From positions 3,224,001 through 3,288,000 of the forward strand of contig CP064985.1 of NCBI GenBank assembly GCA_016699675.1: 64,000 nucleotides of DNA. Direction: 5' to 3'. A program made the translations under genes and the position numbers. Source of the DNA: Austwickia sp. (lineage in GTDB: Bacteria > Actinomycetota > Actinomycetes > Actinomycetales > Dermatophilaceae). This document shows positions 26,009 to 34,899 of this stretch, piece by piece. The first letter of the stretch is position 1. Every line of letters begins with the position of its first letter. The notes beneath the pieces are model-generated. The model saw nothing but the letters and a program-made list of their open reading frames with translations, was not told the DNA's origin and did no database searches.

Positions 26009-26727
26009 TGGCGCACGGGTTTCGTCGGGAGCGTCCGCCCCGCCGGCGGGGGGCCGGGGCGCGGGGGCCGGTGCCCTGCGCGTACGTCGCCCGCCTCGAC
26101 GACGACGAGCGGGCGCTGCTGGCCTCGCTGATGCTGCAGGTGCTCTCGATCGTGGCGCCGCCCGAGCCGCCGGCCCTCGGCGACGAGTTCGACCGGATCA
26201 TGGCCGAGGCGGGCCTGGAGCACCTCGACGCCGACCCGGGCGCGCCGCAGTCGCCCGCCGCGACCCCGACCGGGAACGACGACCTCGACGACCCCGAGCG
26301 CGACCCGGCCCTGGACCGCTTGCTACCGGACGCACACCGGGACGACCCGCTGGTGGCGGCCGAGTTTCGGCGCATGGCGGCGCCCGGGTTGCGGGCCCGC
26401 AAGGCCGCGAATCTGGAGTCGGCGATCGCCGCGCTGGCCCGGACCGCCGAGGGTGGGCGCTCCGACGGGGGGCGGTCGGACGAGGTGCGCCTCGACGAGG
26501 AGGAGGCGCAGGCCTTCGCGGTCGCGCTGACCGACGTCCGTCTCGTCGTGGGGGAGCGCTTGCAATTGCGAACGGACACGGACGCGGACCGGTTGGAGCT
26601 GGCCCTGGCCAAGGGCGCCCTGGACGAGGAGGCCGCCTGGATGGTGGCGGTCTACGACTTCCTGACCTGGCTGCAGGAGACCCTCGCGCAGGCGATGCTC
26701 GACCGACTCGACGACGCCCACGGCTGA
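26008..26727 (+). CDS. DUF2017 family protein
   Basis: 239 aa, overlapping clpS by one base. A mainly helical, acidic protein: YVARLDDDERALLASLMLQVL near the start and AWMVAVYDFLTWLQETL at the end are the family hallmarks. It is nearly always found downstream of clpS in actinobacteria, but its role is unknown. Residues 75-110 are an Asp/Pro-rich insert. Confidence 0.88.
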   Translation: MAHGFRRERPPRRRGAGARGPVPCAYVARLDDDERALLASLMLQVLSIVAPPEPPALGDEFDRIMAEAGLEHLDADPGAPQSPAATPTGNDDLDDPERDPALDRLLPDAHRDDPLVAAEFRRMAAPGLRARKAANLESAIAALARTAEGGRSDGGRSDEVRLDEEEAQAFAVALTDVRLVVGERLQLRTDTDADRLELALAKGALDEEAAWMVAVYDFLTWLQETLAQAMLDRLDDAHG

Positions 26728-26764
26728 GGTCTTATCCACAGGCTGACCGTTCGTGACCTGGCCT

Positions 26765-26797
26765 TTTGGTGCCATGGCACCAAACGTGCAGGGCACG
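26765..26797. promoter_or_regulatory. 20-bp perfect palindrome and adjoining hairpin upstream of an amino-acid importer
   Basis: TTTGGTGCCATGGCACCAAA (26765-26784) is its own reverse complement, and is directly followed by CGTGC-AGG-GCACG (26785-26797). It lies 133 bp before the substrate-binding protein gene and 37 bp after the DUF2017 stop. It is a strong operator candidate for a dimeric regulator; it could also end the clpS-DUF2017 transcript. Confidence 0.55.
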
Positions 26798-26929
26798 AGC
26801 GGTCGTTTGGGCCGCTGATTCGGCTGAGGCTGGGAATCCGTCTGTGACCGGGTGGCCGGGGCCTGACGTGGCAGGATGTCGCCCAGCCCGAGCGGGGAGA
26901 CCTGCTCACCGCATCGCCAGGAGGCCCCC

Positions 26930-27778
26930 GTGAGTCTGATCAGCCGTCGCTTCGCCACCGCAGCCCTCGCCGCCGCCCTCGTTCCGCTCGCCCTCGCGGG
27001 CTGCGCGAAGGACGAGACCAAGCCCGCCGCCGGGGGCACCTCCGGCAGCGCCTCGGGGTCCGGCTCCGGTAGCGCCCCCGCGGTCAAGCTCATCAAGGAC
27101 GGCACGCTGCTGGTCTGCACGCACTCCGGGTTCAAGCCGTTCGAATACCCCGAGGGCGGCAAGATCGTCGGCTACGACATCGATATCGCGGACCTCATCG
27201 CGAAGAAGGTCAACGCCAAGACCGAGGTCGTCGACATCGACTTCGCCCAGATCACCTCGGGCGCCGCGTTCGCCGCGAAGAAGTGCGACATGGCGGCGGC
27301 GGGCATGACGATCAACGACAAGCGCAAGGCCGCGCTCGGCGTCTCCGACCCGTACTTCACCTCCAAGCAGGCCCTCCTCGTCAAGAAGGACAGCCCGATC
27401 AAGGACCTCGCCGGGATGAAGGGCAAGATGCTCGGCGTCCAGACGGACACGACCGGCAAGGAGTACGCCGAGAAGAACGTCTCCGTCAACGGCTACCAGA
27501 TGAAGATCTTCGAAGACGCGGCCTCGCTGTCCAACGCGGTCAAGGCCGGCACGGTCGACGGCTCGCTCAACGACTCCGGCGTCATGCTCAACTTCGCCAA
27601 GGACAACGCCGACACCGCCGTGGTGGCCCAGATCGACACGCAGGAGCAGTACGGCCTCGCCACCGGCAAGGACAACACCGCGATGCTGCAGCTCATGAAC
27701 CAGGTGCTCAAGGACTTCAAGGCGGACGGATCCCTGGGCAAGATCGACCAGAAGTGGCTCGGCGCGAAGACCTCCTGA
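26930..27778 (+). CDS. Polar amino-acid ABC transporter, substrate-binding lipoprotein
   Basis: 282 aa from GTG 26930 with AGGAGG upstream. Lipoprotein signal peptide with lipobox LAGC (Cys about residue 24), then a Gly/Ser linker and an SBP_bac_3 domain (FKPFEYPEGGKIVGYDIDIADLIAKK, then SDPYFTSKQALLVKK). It binds a polar amino acid such as glutamate, glutamine or cystine outside the cell and feeds the permease and ATPase encoded next. Confidence 0.9.
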   Translation: MSLISRRFATAALAAALVPLALAGCAKDETKPAAGGTSGSASGSGSGSAPAVKLIKDGTLLVCTHSGFKPFEYPEGGKIVGYDIDIADLIAKKVNAKTEVVDIDFAQITSGAAFAAKKCDMAAAGMTINDKRKAALGVSDPYFTSKQALLVKKDSPIKDLAGMKGKMLGVQTDTTGKEYAEKNVSVNGYQMKIFEDAASLSNAVKAGTVDGSLNDSGVMLNFAKDNADTAVVAQIDTQEQYGLATGKDNTAMLQLMNQVLKDFKADGSLGKIDQKWLGAKTS

Positions 27779-27779
27779 G

Positions 27780-28640
27780 GTGAGCACCGCGAATTCCACC
27801 GCGCATCCCCACGCGAGCCCCACCGCGGGGACGGCCCCGGCGCGGGTGCGCCGGGGCTCGCCGCGGCAGCGCGCCCGCCGGACGCGGCTGATCCAGTACG
27901 CCGTGCTGGCCGCCGTCGCCGTCCTCGTGGTGGTGGGCGCCGACTGGCACCAGATCGGCCAGGCCTTCTTCCGCGCGGACATGATCGCGCTCACCGCGCA
28001 GAGCGGCCTGCTGCGGGCCATCGGCAACACGCTGCTCTACACGTTGGGTGCCTTCGCGTACGGCGTCCTCGCGGGCACCGTCCTTGCGCTGATGCGCCTC
28101 TCGCAGGTCGCGCCGTACCGCTGGCTGGCCACGGCGTACGTCGAGTTCTTCCGCGGTCTGCCCGCGATCATCGTGCTCATCGCCTTCAGCCTGATCAGCC
28201 TCATCCTGCCCGGGGTCGCGATCCCCGGCGGGGAGGTCGGCTCCGTGTGGCTGGGGCTGGGGATCGTGTCCTCGGCGTACCTGTCCGAGACCATCCGCGC
28301 CGGCATCCTCGCGGTGCCGAAGGGCCAGGTGGAGGCGGCGCGCTCGCTCGGTATGACGCCGGGCCAGGCGACCCGCAAGATCGTGCTGCCGCAGGCCTTC
28401 CGGATCATCCTGCCGCCGATGACCAACGAGCTGATCCTGCTCGTCAAGGACTCCTCGCTGGTCTACGTGCTGGGGCTGTCGACGGCCCAGTACGAGCTCA
28501 CCAAGACCGGCCGCGACCTGGCGTCCAGCAACTCCAACATGACGCCGCTGATCGTCTGCGGCCTCTGCTACCTCATCATCACCCTGCCGCTGACGGTGCT
28601 GGTCAAGCGCCTCGAGGCCAAGAACGCGAAGGCCCGGTGA
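27780..28640 (+). CDS. Polar amino-acid ABC transporter permease
   Basis: 286 aa, GTG start one base after the previous stop. A HisM/GlnP-type permease with about five helices: LLRAIGNTLLYTLGAFAYG, the cytoplasmic EAARSLGMTPGQATRKIVLPQAF loop that contacts the ATPase, and NELILLVKDSSLVYVLG. Second gene of the importer operon. Confidence 0.92.
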   Translation: MSTANSTAHPHASPTAGTAPARVRRGSPRQRARRTRLIQYAVLAAVAVLVVVGADWHQIGQAFFRADMIALTAQSGLLRAIGNTLLYTLGAFAYGVLAGTVLALMRLSQVAPYRWLATAYVEFFRGLPAIIVLIAFSLISLILPGVAIPGGEVGSVWLGLGIVSSAYLSETIRAGILAVPKGQVEAARSLGMTPGQATRKIVLPQAFRIILPPMTNELILLVKDSSLVYVLGLSTAQYELTKTGRDLASSNSNMTPLIVCGLCYLIITLPLTVLVKRLEAKNAKAR

Positions 28641-28644
28641 CGCC

Positions 28645-29526
28645 GTGAGCACCAACCCCCCGGCCGCCCCGCCGGTCGAGATCCGGGGCCTGCACAAGGC
28701 GTTCGGCGACCTGGAGGTCCTCAAGGGCATCGACACGACCATCCACAAGGGCGAGGTGGTCTGCGTCATCGGCCCGTCCGGGTCCGGCAAGTCGACGCTG
28801 CTCCGCTGCGTCAACCTCCTCGAGCAGCCCACCAGCGGGCAGGTCTTCATCGACGGCGAAGAGGTCACCGATCCGGACTGCGACATCGACCACGTGCGGG
28901 CCCGGCTCGGGATGGTCTTCCAGCAGTTCAACCTGTTCCCGCACCTGACGGCGCTGGAGAACTGCATGCTCGCCCAGCGCACCGTGCTGCGCCGGTCGGC
29001 CCCGGAGGCTCGCGCCAAGGCCCAGGCCAACCTGGAGAAGGTCGGCCTGGGGGACCGCGGCGCCAGCCACCCGGCGCAGCTCTCCGGCGGCCAGCAGCAG
29101 CGCGTCGCGATCGCCCGGGCCCTGTCGATGGACCCCGAGCTGATGCTCTTCGACGAGCCGACCTCGGCGCTCGACCCCGAGCTCGTGGGCGACGTGCTCG
29201 CCGTCATGCGCCAGCTCGCCGACGAGGGCATGACCATGATGGTCGTCACCCACGAGATGGCCTTCGCCCGGGACGTCGCCGACCGGGTGATCTTCATGGA
29301 CGGCGGGGTCATCGTCGAGGAGGGCCCGCCCAGCCAGGTCATCGGGGCGCCGCAGGAGGAGCGCACCCGCACCTTCCTGCAGCGCGTCCTCGACCCGACC
29401 AACACCCGGGCGGGCGCCGAGGACGAGGCGCACGCGGCGCGGCACGGCGGGGAGGGCACCGCCGGCGAGGCAGTGCCCGCGGTGGGGGACCAACCGGGGC
29501 ACGGGCGCTACACCCCACAGGGTTAG
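28645..29526 (+). CDS. Polar amino-acid ABC transporter ATP-binding protein
   Basis: 293 aa, GTG start. GPSGSGKST, QQFNLFPHLTALEN, LSGGQQQRVAIARAL, LMLFDEPTSALDPELVGDVL and the switch His in VVTHEM are all intact. It is about 45 residues longer than usual at the C terminus; that tail is Glu/Gly/His-rich and low-complexity. Third gene of the operon, 4 bp after the permease stop. Confidence 0.92.
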   Translation: MSTNPPAAPPVEIRGLHKAFGDLEVLKGIDTTIHKGEVVCVIGPSGSGKSTLLRCVNLLEQPTSGQVFIDGEEVTDPDCDIDHVRARLGMVFQQFNLFPHLTALENCMLAQRTVLRRSAPEARAKAQANLEKVGLGDRGASHPAQLSGGQQQRVAIARALSMDPELMLFDEPTSALDPELVGDVLAVMRQLADEGMTMMVVTHEMAFARDVADRVIFMDGGVIVEEGPPSQVIGAPQEERTRTFLQRVLDPTNTRAGAEDEAHAARHGGEGTAGEAVPAVGDQPGHGRYTPQG

Positions 29527-29545
29527 TCACCGACCGGTCGGTGAC
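29526..29545. terminator. 20-bp perfect palindrome after importer operon 1
   Basis: GTCACCGACCGGTCGGTGAC starts on the last base of the ATPase stop codon and is its own reverse complement. It could be a terminator stem without loop or T-run, or a TetR-type operator for the importer operon that begins 183 bp later. Confidence 0.5.
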
Positions 29546-29728
29546 CCTTCGGCGACGTCCTTGGTCGTTCGACCTGCTCGGCGCGGGTCGGGGGATGGGC
29601 GCGGCCGCGCCTGGCGCGTAGTCTGTCCGTCGGCGTTCGCGGCCGGTGACCCGACCACGACGTACCGTTTCACCCCGTGACCACCGCCGCGGCAGCGTCG
29701 CTGCGGCCCCCCGGAAGGCCCACCCATC

Positions 29729-30652
29729 ATGCGTACCGCCCGCGCCCGTTCCCTCGCCGTCCTCACCGTGGCCGCCTTCGGCCTGGCGGCCTGCGGCTCG
29801 AACTCCCTGTCCACGTCCTCCTCCTCGACCTCGGGCGGGGCCGCTGCCGGGGGCAGCTCCTCGGCGCCGGCCACCCCGACCAAGGACGACAAGCTGGCCG
29901 CCAAGCTGCCGGAGAAGGTCAAGACCGCGGGCAAGCTGGTGGTGGGTGTGGACGCGACGTACGCCCCGAACGAGTTCCTCGCCGACGACGGCAAGACCGT
30001 GCAGGGCATGGACGTCGACGTGCTCAACGCGGTCGCGGCCAGGTTTGGGCGGAAGACCGAGTGGCAGCCTGCGCAGTTCGACACGATCCTGCTCGGGGTG
30101 CAGTCGGGCAAGTACGACGTGGCGATGTCCAGCTTCACCATCAACGCCGATCGCAAGAAGGCGGTCAACATGGTGAGCTACTACAACGCGGGCAGCCTCT
30201 GGGCCGTCGCCAAGGGCAACCCGAAGAAGATGGACCCCAAGGACGTCTGCGGCAAGAACATCGGAGTGCAGAAGGGCACCGTCCAGCAGGACGAGATGGA
30301 CGCCGCCACCAAGACGTGCACCGCCGCCGGCAAGCCGGGCGTCAACCTCGTCATCGACGACCAGCAGAGCAAGATCACGGCGGCCCTGACCTCGGGCAAG
30401 GTCGACGCGATGATCGCGGACAGCCCGATCACGCTCTACGCGATCAAGCAGACGAACGGGCAGCTGGAGCAGCTCGGTGACCTGTACGACAGCGCGCCGT
30501 ACGGCATCGTCGTGCCCCTCGACCAGAAGGACTTCGCCCAGGCCATCGCCGACGCCTTGGCCGACCTGAACAAGTCCGGCGCCTACAAGGCCGCGCTGAC
30601 GAAGTGGGGCGGCGAGAAGGGCGCCATCGACTCCTTCGCCGTGAACCCGTGA
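29729..30652 (+). CDS. Second polar amino-acid ABC transporter, substrate-binding lipoprotein
   Basis: 307 aa. Signal peptide ending in lipobox LAAC, a Ser/Thr/Ala linker (residues 24-55), then an SBP_bac_3 domain (LVVGVDATYAPNEFLADDGKTVQGMDVDVLNAVAAR). It differs clearly from the lipoprotein at 26930, so it is a paralogue for another ligand rather than a recent copy. Its stop overlaps the permease start (GTGA). Confidence 0.9.
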   Translation: MRTARARSLAVLTVAAFGLAACGSNSLSTSSSSTSGGAAAGGSSSAPATPTKDDKLAAKLPEKVKTAGKLVVGVDATYAPNEFLADDGKTVQGMDVDVLNAVAARFGRKTEWQPAQFDTILLGVQSGKYDVAMSSFTINADRKKAVNMVSYYNAGSLWAVAKGNPKKMDPKDVCGKNIGVQKGTVQQDEMDAATKTCTAAGKPGVNLVIDDQQSKITAALTSGKVDAMIADSPITLYAIKQTNGQLEQLGDLYDSAPYGIVVPLDQKDFAQAIADALADLNKSGAYKAALTKWGGEKGAIDSFAVNP

Positions 30653-31629
30653 CGCATCCGCCGACGGCCGTCCCCGCGGCGGCCCGGGACGACCGGCCGG
30701 GCACCATCCACGCCCGGCCGGTCCGCCACCCGCTGCGCTGGGTCGGCGCGGCGATCATCCTCGTGCTCGCCGCGATGCTGGTCAGCTCGTTCGTGACCAA
30801 CCCCCGCTGGGACTGGGCGCTCGCCGGGCAGATCATGGTGCAGTCGCCGGTGGTCGAGGGCCTCCTCAAGGGCACGGTCTTCGTCACGGTGGCCGCCATG
30901 GTCATCGGCGTGGCCCTGGGCACCACCATCGCGGTGGCCCGGCTGTCCACCAACCCGGTGCTGCGCTTCCTCTCCTTCATCTACACGTGGTTCTTCCGCG
31001 CGGTGCCGCGCTACGTGCTGCTCGCGATGATCGGCGTCGGGCTCGGGTACCTCTACAGCACCCTCGACATCGGCCTCCCGTTCGGGCAGCAGCTCGCGGG
31101 CTGGCTCGGCCTGTCGACCGACCTCACGTTCTTCTCCCTCGACGTCAAGGCCATCACCGGCGGCCTCGTCGGCGGCATCATGGGCCTCGCGCTGTCGGAG
31201 GCCGCCTACATGGCCGAGATCGCCCGGGCGGGCATCCTGTCTGTCGACAAGGGCCAGACGGAGGCGGCGCAGGCGCTGGGGCTCTCCCGCGCCCAGACCA
31301 TGCGGCGCATCGTGCTGCCGCAGGCGATGCGCGTGATCGTGCCGCCGACCGGGAACGAGACCATCGCGATGGTCAAGGACACCTCGCTGCTCATCGCCGT
31401 GCCGGTCATCACCGAGCTCTACTACCAGACCTCGAACTTCGGGTTCCGCCTCTTCAAGCCGATGGCGGGGTTCGTGGCGGCGACGATCTGGTACCTCGTC
31501 GTCTGCTCGCTGCTGATGGTCGTGCAGAGCTACGTGGAGCGCTACTTCGGGCGCGGCTTCGGCGAGGCGCACGTCGGCAAGCAGACCAACCGCCGGTTCG
31601 CGCGCGGCGGCGGGATGGGGGGCGCGTGA
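30649..31629 (+). CDS. Second polar amino-acid ABC transporter permease
   Basis: 326 aa from GTG 30649, overlapping the previous stop by 4 bp. HisM-type permease: VVEGLLKGTVFVTVAAMVIG, EAAQALGLSRAQTMRRIVLPQAM and NETIAMVKDTSLLIAVP. The extra N-terminal 30 residues are hydrophilic, and the C-terminal 30 residues form a basic tail. Confidence 0.92.
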   Translation: MTHPPTAVPAAARDDRPGTIHARPVRHPLRWVGAAIILVLAAMLVSSFVTNPRWDWALAGQIMVQSPVVEGLLKGTVFVTVAAMVIGVALGTTIAVARLSTNPVLRFLSFIYTWFFRAVPRYVLLAMIGVGLGYLYSTLDIGLPFGQQLAGWLGLSTDLTFFSLDVKAITGGLVGGIMGLALSEAAYMAEIARAGILSVDKGQTEAAQALGLSRAQTMRRIVLPQAMRVIVPPTGNETIAMVKDTSLLIAVPVITELYYQTSNFGFRLFKPMAGFVAATIWYLVVCSLLMVVQSYVERYFGRGFGEAHVGKQTNRRFARGGGMGGA

Positions 31630-32450
31630 TGGCGACCGCCGGTACGTCGGGTGGGCCGCTGGTTCGGGCCCTGAACGTGCACAAGGCGTTTCACGGCACG
31701 GAGGTGCTCAAGGGCATCGACCTCGACGTGGCGCGCGGCGAGGTGGTCTGCCTGCTGGGCCCCTCCGGGTCGGGCAAGACGACGTTCCTGCGCTGCATCA
31801 ACCTGCTGGAGCGCATCGACGGCGGCCGGATCTGGGTCGACGGGGAGCTGATGGGGTACGCCGAGAAGGGCGGCCACCTCTACGAGCTGCCCGACAAGAC
31901 GATCGCCGCGCAGCGCCGCGAGATCGGCATGGTCTTCCAGCGGTTCAACCTGTTCCCGCACATGACGGCGCTGGCCAACATCATGGAGGCGCCCGTGCTG
32001 GTGCGCGGGATCGGCAAGGCCGCTGCCCAGGACCGCGCCCGCCAGCTGTTGGATCGGGTCGGGCTGGGCGACCGCGCCGATGCCTACCCGGGCCAGCTGT
32101 CCGGCGGCCAACAGCAGCGGGTCGCGATCGCGCGCGCCCTGGCGATGGACCCCAAGCTGATGCTCCTCGACGAGCCGACGTCGGCCCTCGACCCCGAGCT
32201 GGTCGGCGACGTGCTCGCGGTGATGCGGGAGCTGGCCCACGACGGGATGACGATGATCGTGGTTACCCACGAGATGGGGTTCGCCCGCGAGGTGGCCGAT
32301 CGGGTGGTCTTCATGGACGGCGGCGTCGTGGTCGAGCAGGGCCCGCCGCGCGAGGTGATCGGCAACCCGCAGCACGAGCGGACGAGGGCCTTCCTGTCCC
32401 GGATGCGGGAGGAGCAGCCCCCGGCGGCCCCGGACGGCCTCACCATCTGA
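31629..32450 (+). CDS. Second polar amino-acid ABC transporter ATP-binding protein
   Basis: 273 aa, ATG overlapping the permease stop by one base. GPSGSGKTTFLRC, a 15-residue insertion before the Q loop (ELMGYAEKGGHLYELPDKT) that is common in this transporter group, FQRFNLFPHMTALAN, LSGGQQQR, LMLLDEPTSALDPEL and VVTHEM. It completes the second importer. Confidence 0.92.
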   Translation: MATAGTSGGPLVRALNVHKAFHGTEVLKGIDLDVARGEVVCLLGPSGSGKTTFLRCINLLERIDGGRIWVDGELMGYAEKGGHLYELPDKTIAAQRREIGMVFQRFNLFPHMTALANIMEAPVLVRGIGKAAAQDRARQLLDRVGLGDRADAYPGQLSGGQQQRVAIARALAMDPKLMLLDEPTSALDPELVGDVLAVMRELAHDGMTMIVVTHEMGFAREVADRVVFMDGGVVVEQGPPREVIGNPQHERTRAFLSRMREEQPPAAPDGLTI

Positions 32451-32479
32451 GTCGGGCTCGGTAACTTTGCCTCACGAGT

Positions 32480-32518
32480 GATAGTCTCACCGATGAAAGC
32501 ATCGTGAGTGAGAGTATC
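32480..32518. promoter_or_regulatory. Nested inverted repeat upstream of AAA/DUF234 gene
   Basis: GATAGTCTCAC (32480-32490) and GTGAGAGTATC (32508-32518) are inverted arms with one mismatch, enclosing a perfect inner hairpin CGATG-AAAG-CATCG (32491-32504). The same bases also read as a direct repeat (GAGTGAtAGTcTC and GAGTGAgAGTaTC, 30-bp period). The site ends 25 bp before the ATG of the ATPase gene and is probably its operator. Confidence 0.55.
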
Positions 32519-32543
32519 TCTGGGGAAGTGCGCGGGAGTCAGC

Positions 32544-33962
32544 ATGTTCGTCGGTCGAGAGGCACAACTGGCGCGGCTAGACGAGATGCTGCGGCGGGCG
32601 AGCTCCGGGCGCGACGATAGGCCGGGCAAGGCGTTGCTCATCCGTGGCCGGCGCCGGGTGGGCAAGTCTCGCCTGGTAGAGGAGTTCCTCGCGCGCGCCG
32701 ACGTACCGCACGTCTTCTTTGCGGCCTCTGGCCGACCGGTCCGCGACGAACTGCGCCTCTTCGCCCAGGAGGTGGCCGAGTCCACGCTCCCCGGTGCCGG
32801 CCTCTTCAATGGGGTGCAGCTCTCCGATTGGGATAGTGCGTTGCGCCTGTTAGCCGCGGCGCTGCCGGATCGCGGCAGCGTCGTCGTGCTGGACGAGCTT
32901 CCCTATCTGGCGGCGCAGCACGAGGCGTTCGAGGGGTCTCTGCAGCGAGCCTTCGACCGTGAACTCGGGCGCCGCGGTGTCCTGCTCATCGGAATCGGCT
33001 CGGACCTGGGGATGATGGAGTCGCTGAACGAATACGGGCGACCGTTTCATCAGCGGGCCAGGGAGATGGTCGTTCCGCCGCTCACCCCCGCCGACGTGGC
33101 TGACCTCCTGAAGTTGGACGCAGCCGACGCCTTCGATGCCTACCTCGTGACGGGCGGGCTGCCACTGATCTGCACCGAATGGTCCCTGGGGGCCTCGCTC
33201 CGGGACTACCTACGAGACGCCTGCCAGGACCCGACCTCCGCACTCCTGGTCTCGGCCGAGCGCTCGCTGGCTGCGGAGTTTCCCGTCGACGTCCAGGCCA
33301 GGACCGTGCTCCAGGCGATCGGGCACGGCGAGCGGACGTTCACCATGATCGGCCGCGCGGCCGGGGATCTTCCCAGCGGCTCGGTGAGCCGCACCCTGAC
33401 CACGCTGGTGGCCAAGCGCGTTGTCGCCGTGGACCAGCCCCTCTCGACCAGGCCGGCGAGCAAGGACAAGCGATACCGGGTGGCCGACCCTTACCTCCGG
33501 TTCTGGCTGACCTTCTTGGGTCCTTACCTCGGGGAGATCGAGCGGGGCCGGGGAGATCGAGTCCTCTCCCGAATCGAGGCGTCCTGGACCACGTGGCGGG
33601 GGCGGGCCATCGAGCCCGTGTTGCGTGAAGCGCTCGAACGGTGCGCGGTGAATTCGGTGCGCACGCAGAACGGCACGCCAGGGGTCGTGGGCGGGTATTG
33701 GACCCGGACGAACATTCCCGAGATCGATCTGGTCGTGGCCGACCGGCAGCCAGTCGCCGACCGCGTGCTCGCCGTGGGGTCTATCAAGTGGCTAGAGCGG
33801 GCACCCTTCGATCGCCACGATCTCGCCCGCTTGCACGCGCATCGTGTACAGCTGCCTGGCGCCGGACCCGATACCGGTCTCTTGGCTCTGTCCAGGTCTG
33901 GAGCCAGCGTGGACGGCGTGACGGTTCTTGGACCGGAGGAACTGCTCGGCGGCTATCGCTGA
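32544..33962 (+). CDS. AAA ATPase with C-terminal DUF234 (nuclease-like) domain
   Basis: 472 aa; ATG 32544 with GGGAG upstream is preferred over a start at 32508. N terminus MFVGREAQLARLDEML, Walker A RGRRRVGKS (about residues 37-45), Walker B VVVLDELPYL, a winged-helix middle (FTMIGRAAGDLPSGSVSRTLTTLVAKRVV) and DUF234 at the end with GRAIEPVLREALE and EIDLVVAD followed by GSIKW, a PD-(D/E)xK-like pattern. Family members are common in archaea and sporadic in bacteria. Function is not established; defence or toxin-like roles are possible. A lone gene with less extreme GC, suggesting transfer. Confidence 0.8.
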   Translation: MFVGREAQLARLDEMLRRASSGRDDRPGKALLIRGRRRVGKSRLVEEFLARADVPHVFFAASGRPVRDELRLFAQEVAESTLPGAGLFNGVQLSDWDSALRLLAAALPDRGSVVVLDELPYLAAQHEAFEGSLQRAFDRELGRRGVLLIGIGSDLGMMESLNEYGRPFHQRAREMVVPPLTPADVADLLKLDAADAFDAYLVTGGLPLICTEWSLGASLRDYLRDACQDPTSALLVSAERSLAAEFPVDVQARTVLQAIGHGERTFTMIGRAAGDLPSGSVSRTLTTLVAKRVVAVDQPLSTRPASKDKRYRVADPYLRFWLTFLGPYLGEIERGRGDRVLSRIEASWTTWRGRAIEPVLREALERCAVNSVRTQNGTPGVVGGYWTRTNIPEIDLVVADRQPVADRVLAVGSIKWLERAPFDRHDLARLHAHRVQLPGAGPDTGLLALSRSGASVDGVTVLGPEELLGGYR

Positions 33963-34067
33963 GGCTCAGCCGGCTGACCTTGCTGCGCTGGCCCGCGACG
34001 TACGTCACGCCACGCCCGGGACCAGAGGCCCGCGGCGGCGTCGTACCCCCCGCTTATAGTCGCTGTC

Positions 34068-34874
34068 GTGGTGGACGCGCCGATCGGCATCTTCGACTCC
34101 GGCTATGGGGGGCTCACCGTCGCCCGGGCCGTCCTCGACCAGCTGCCGCACGAGTCCGTCGCCTACTTCGGCGACACGGCCCGCGCGCCGTACGGTCCGC
34201 GGCCCATCGCGCAGACCCGCCAGTTCGCGCTGGAGTGCCTGGACCGCCTCGTCGACCACGGCGTCAAGGTGCTCGTCATCGCCTGCAACACCGCGAGTGC
34301 GGCGGTGCTGCACGACGCGCGGGAGCGCTACGACGTACCGGTCGTGGAGGTGATCCAACCGGCCGTACGGCGGGCGGCGGCGGCGACCCGCAACGACCGG
34401 GTCGGCGTGATCTCGACGATGGGCACCCACCAGTCCGGCGCCTACCGGGACGCGTTTGCGGCCGCGCCGCACATTCGCGTCGTGAGCCAGCCGTGTCCGC
34501 GGTTCGTGGAGTTCGTGGAGAACGGCGTCACCGGTGGCCCGGAGCTGCTCTCGGTAGCCCGGGGCTACCTCGATCCGGTGGTCGACGCCGGGATCGACAC
34601 CCTCATCCTGGGCTGCACCCACTACCCGCTCCTGACCGGCGTCATCAGCTATGTGGTGGGCGACACGGTCACGTTGGTGTCCTCGGCCGAGGAGACGGCG
34701 AAAGATGTCTACCGTGTGCTCGCTGATCGGGGCGAGCTGCGCGAGGGAGAACTGCCGCCGCCGGAGCACGGGTTCACCACCACCGGCGACCCGGCGGCAT
34801 TCGCCCGGCTCGCGCGGCGGTTCCTCGGGCCCGAGGTCGCGGACGTGTACGCGAGCACCGCGAAGGCATCGTGA
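34068..34874 (+). CDS. murI: Glutamate racemase
   Basis: 268 aa. It supplies D-glutamate for peptidoglycan. Both catalytic cysteines are present: IACNTASAAVL and LGCTHYPLL. GIFDSGYGGLTVARAV at the N terminus is canonical. The start may be GTG 34068 or the next GTG codon. It lies 25 bp before the MBL hydrolase gene, a common actinobacterial order with rph and rdgB further on. Confidence 0.95.
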   Translation: MVDAPIGIFDSGYGGLTVARAVLDQLPHESVAYFGDTARAPYGPRPIAQTRQFALECLDRLVDHGVKVLVIACNTASAAVLHDARERYDVPVVEVIQPAVRRAAAATRNDRVGVISTMGTHQSGAYRDAFAAAPHIRVVSQPCPRFVEFVENGVTGGPELLSVARGYLDPVVDAGIDTLILGCTHYPLLTGVISYVVGDTVTLVSSAEETAKDVYRVLADRGELREGELPPPEHGFTTTGDPAAFARLARRFLGPEVADVYASTAKAS

Positions 34875-34899
34875 GAGTGGCGGGAAGTAGGTCAGGCCG

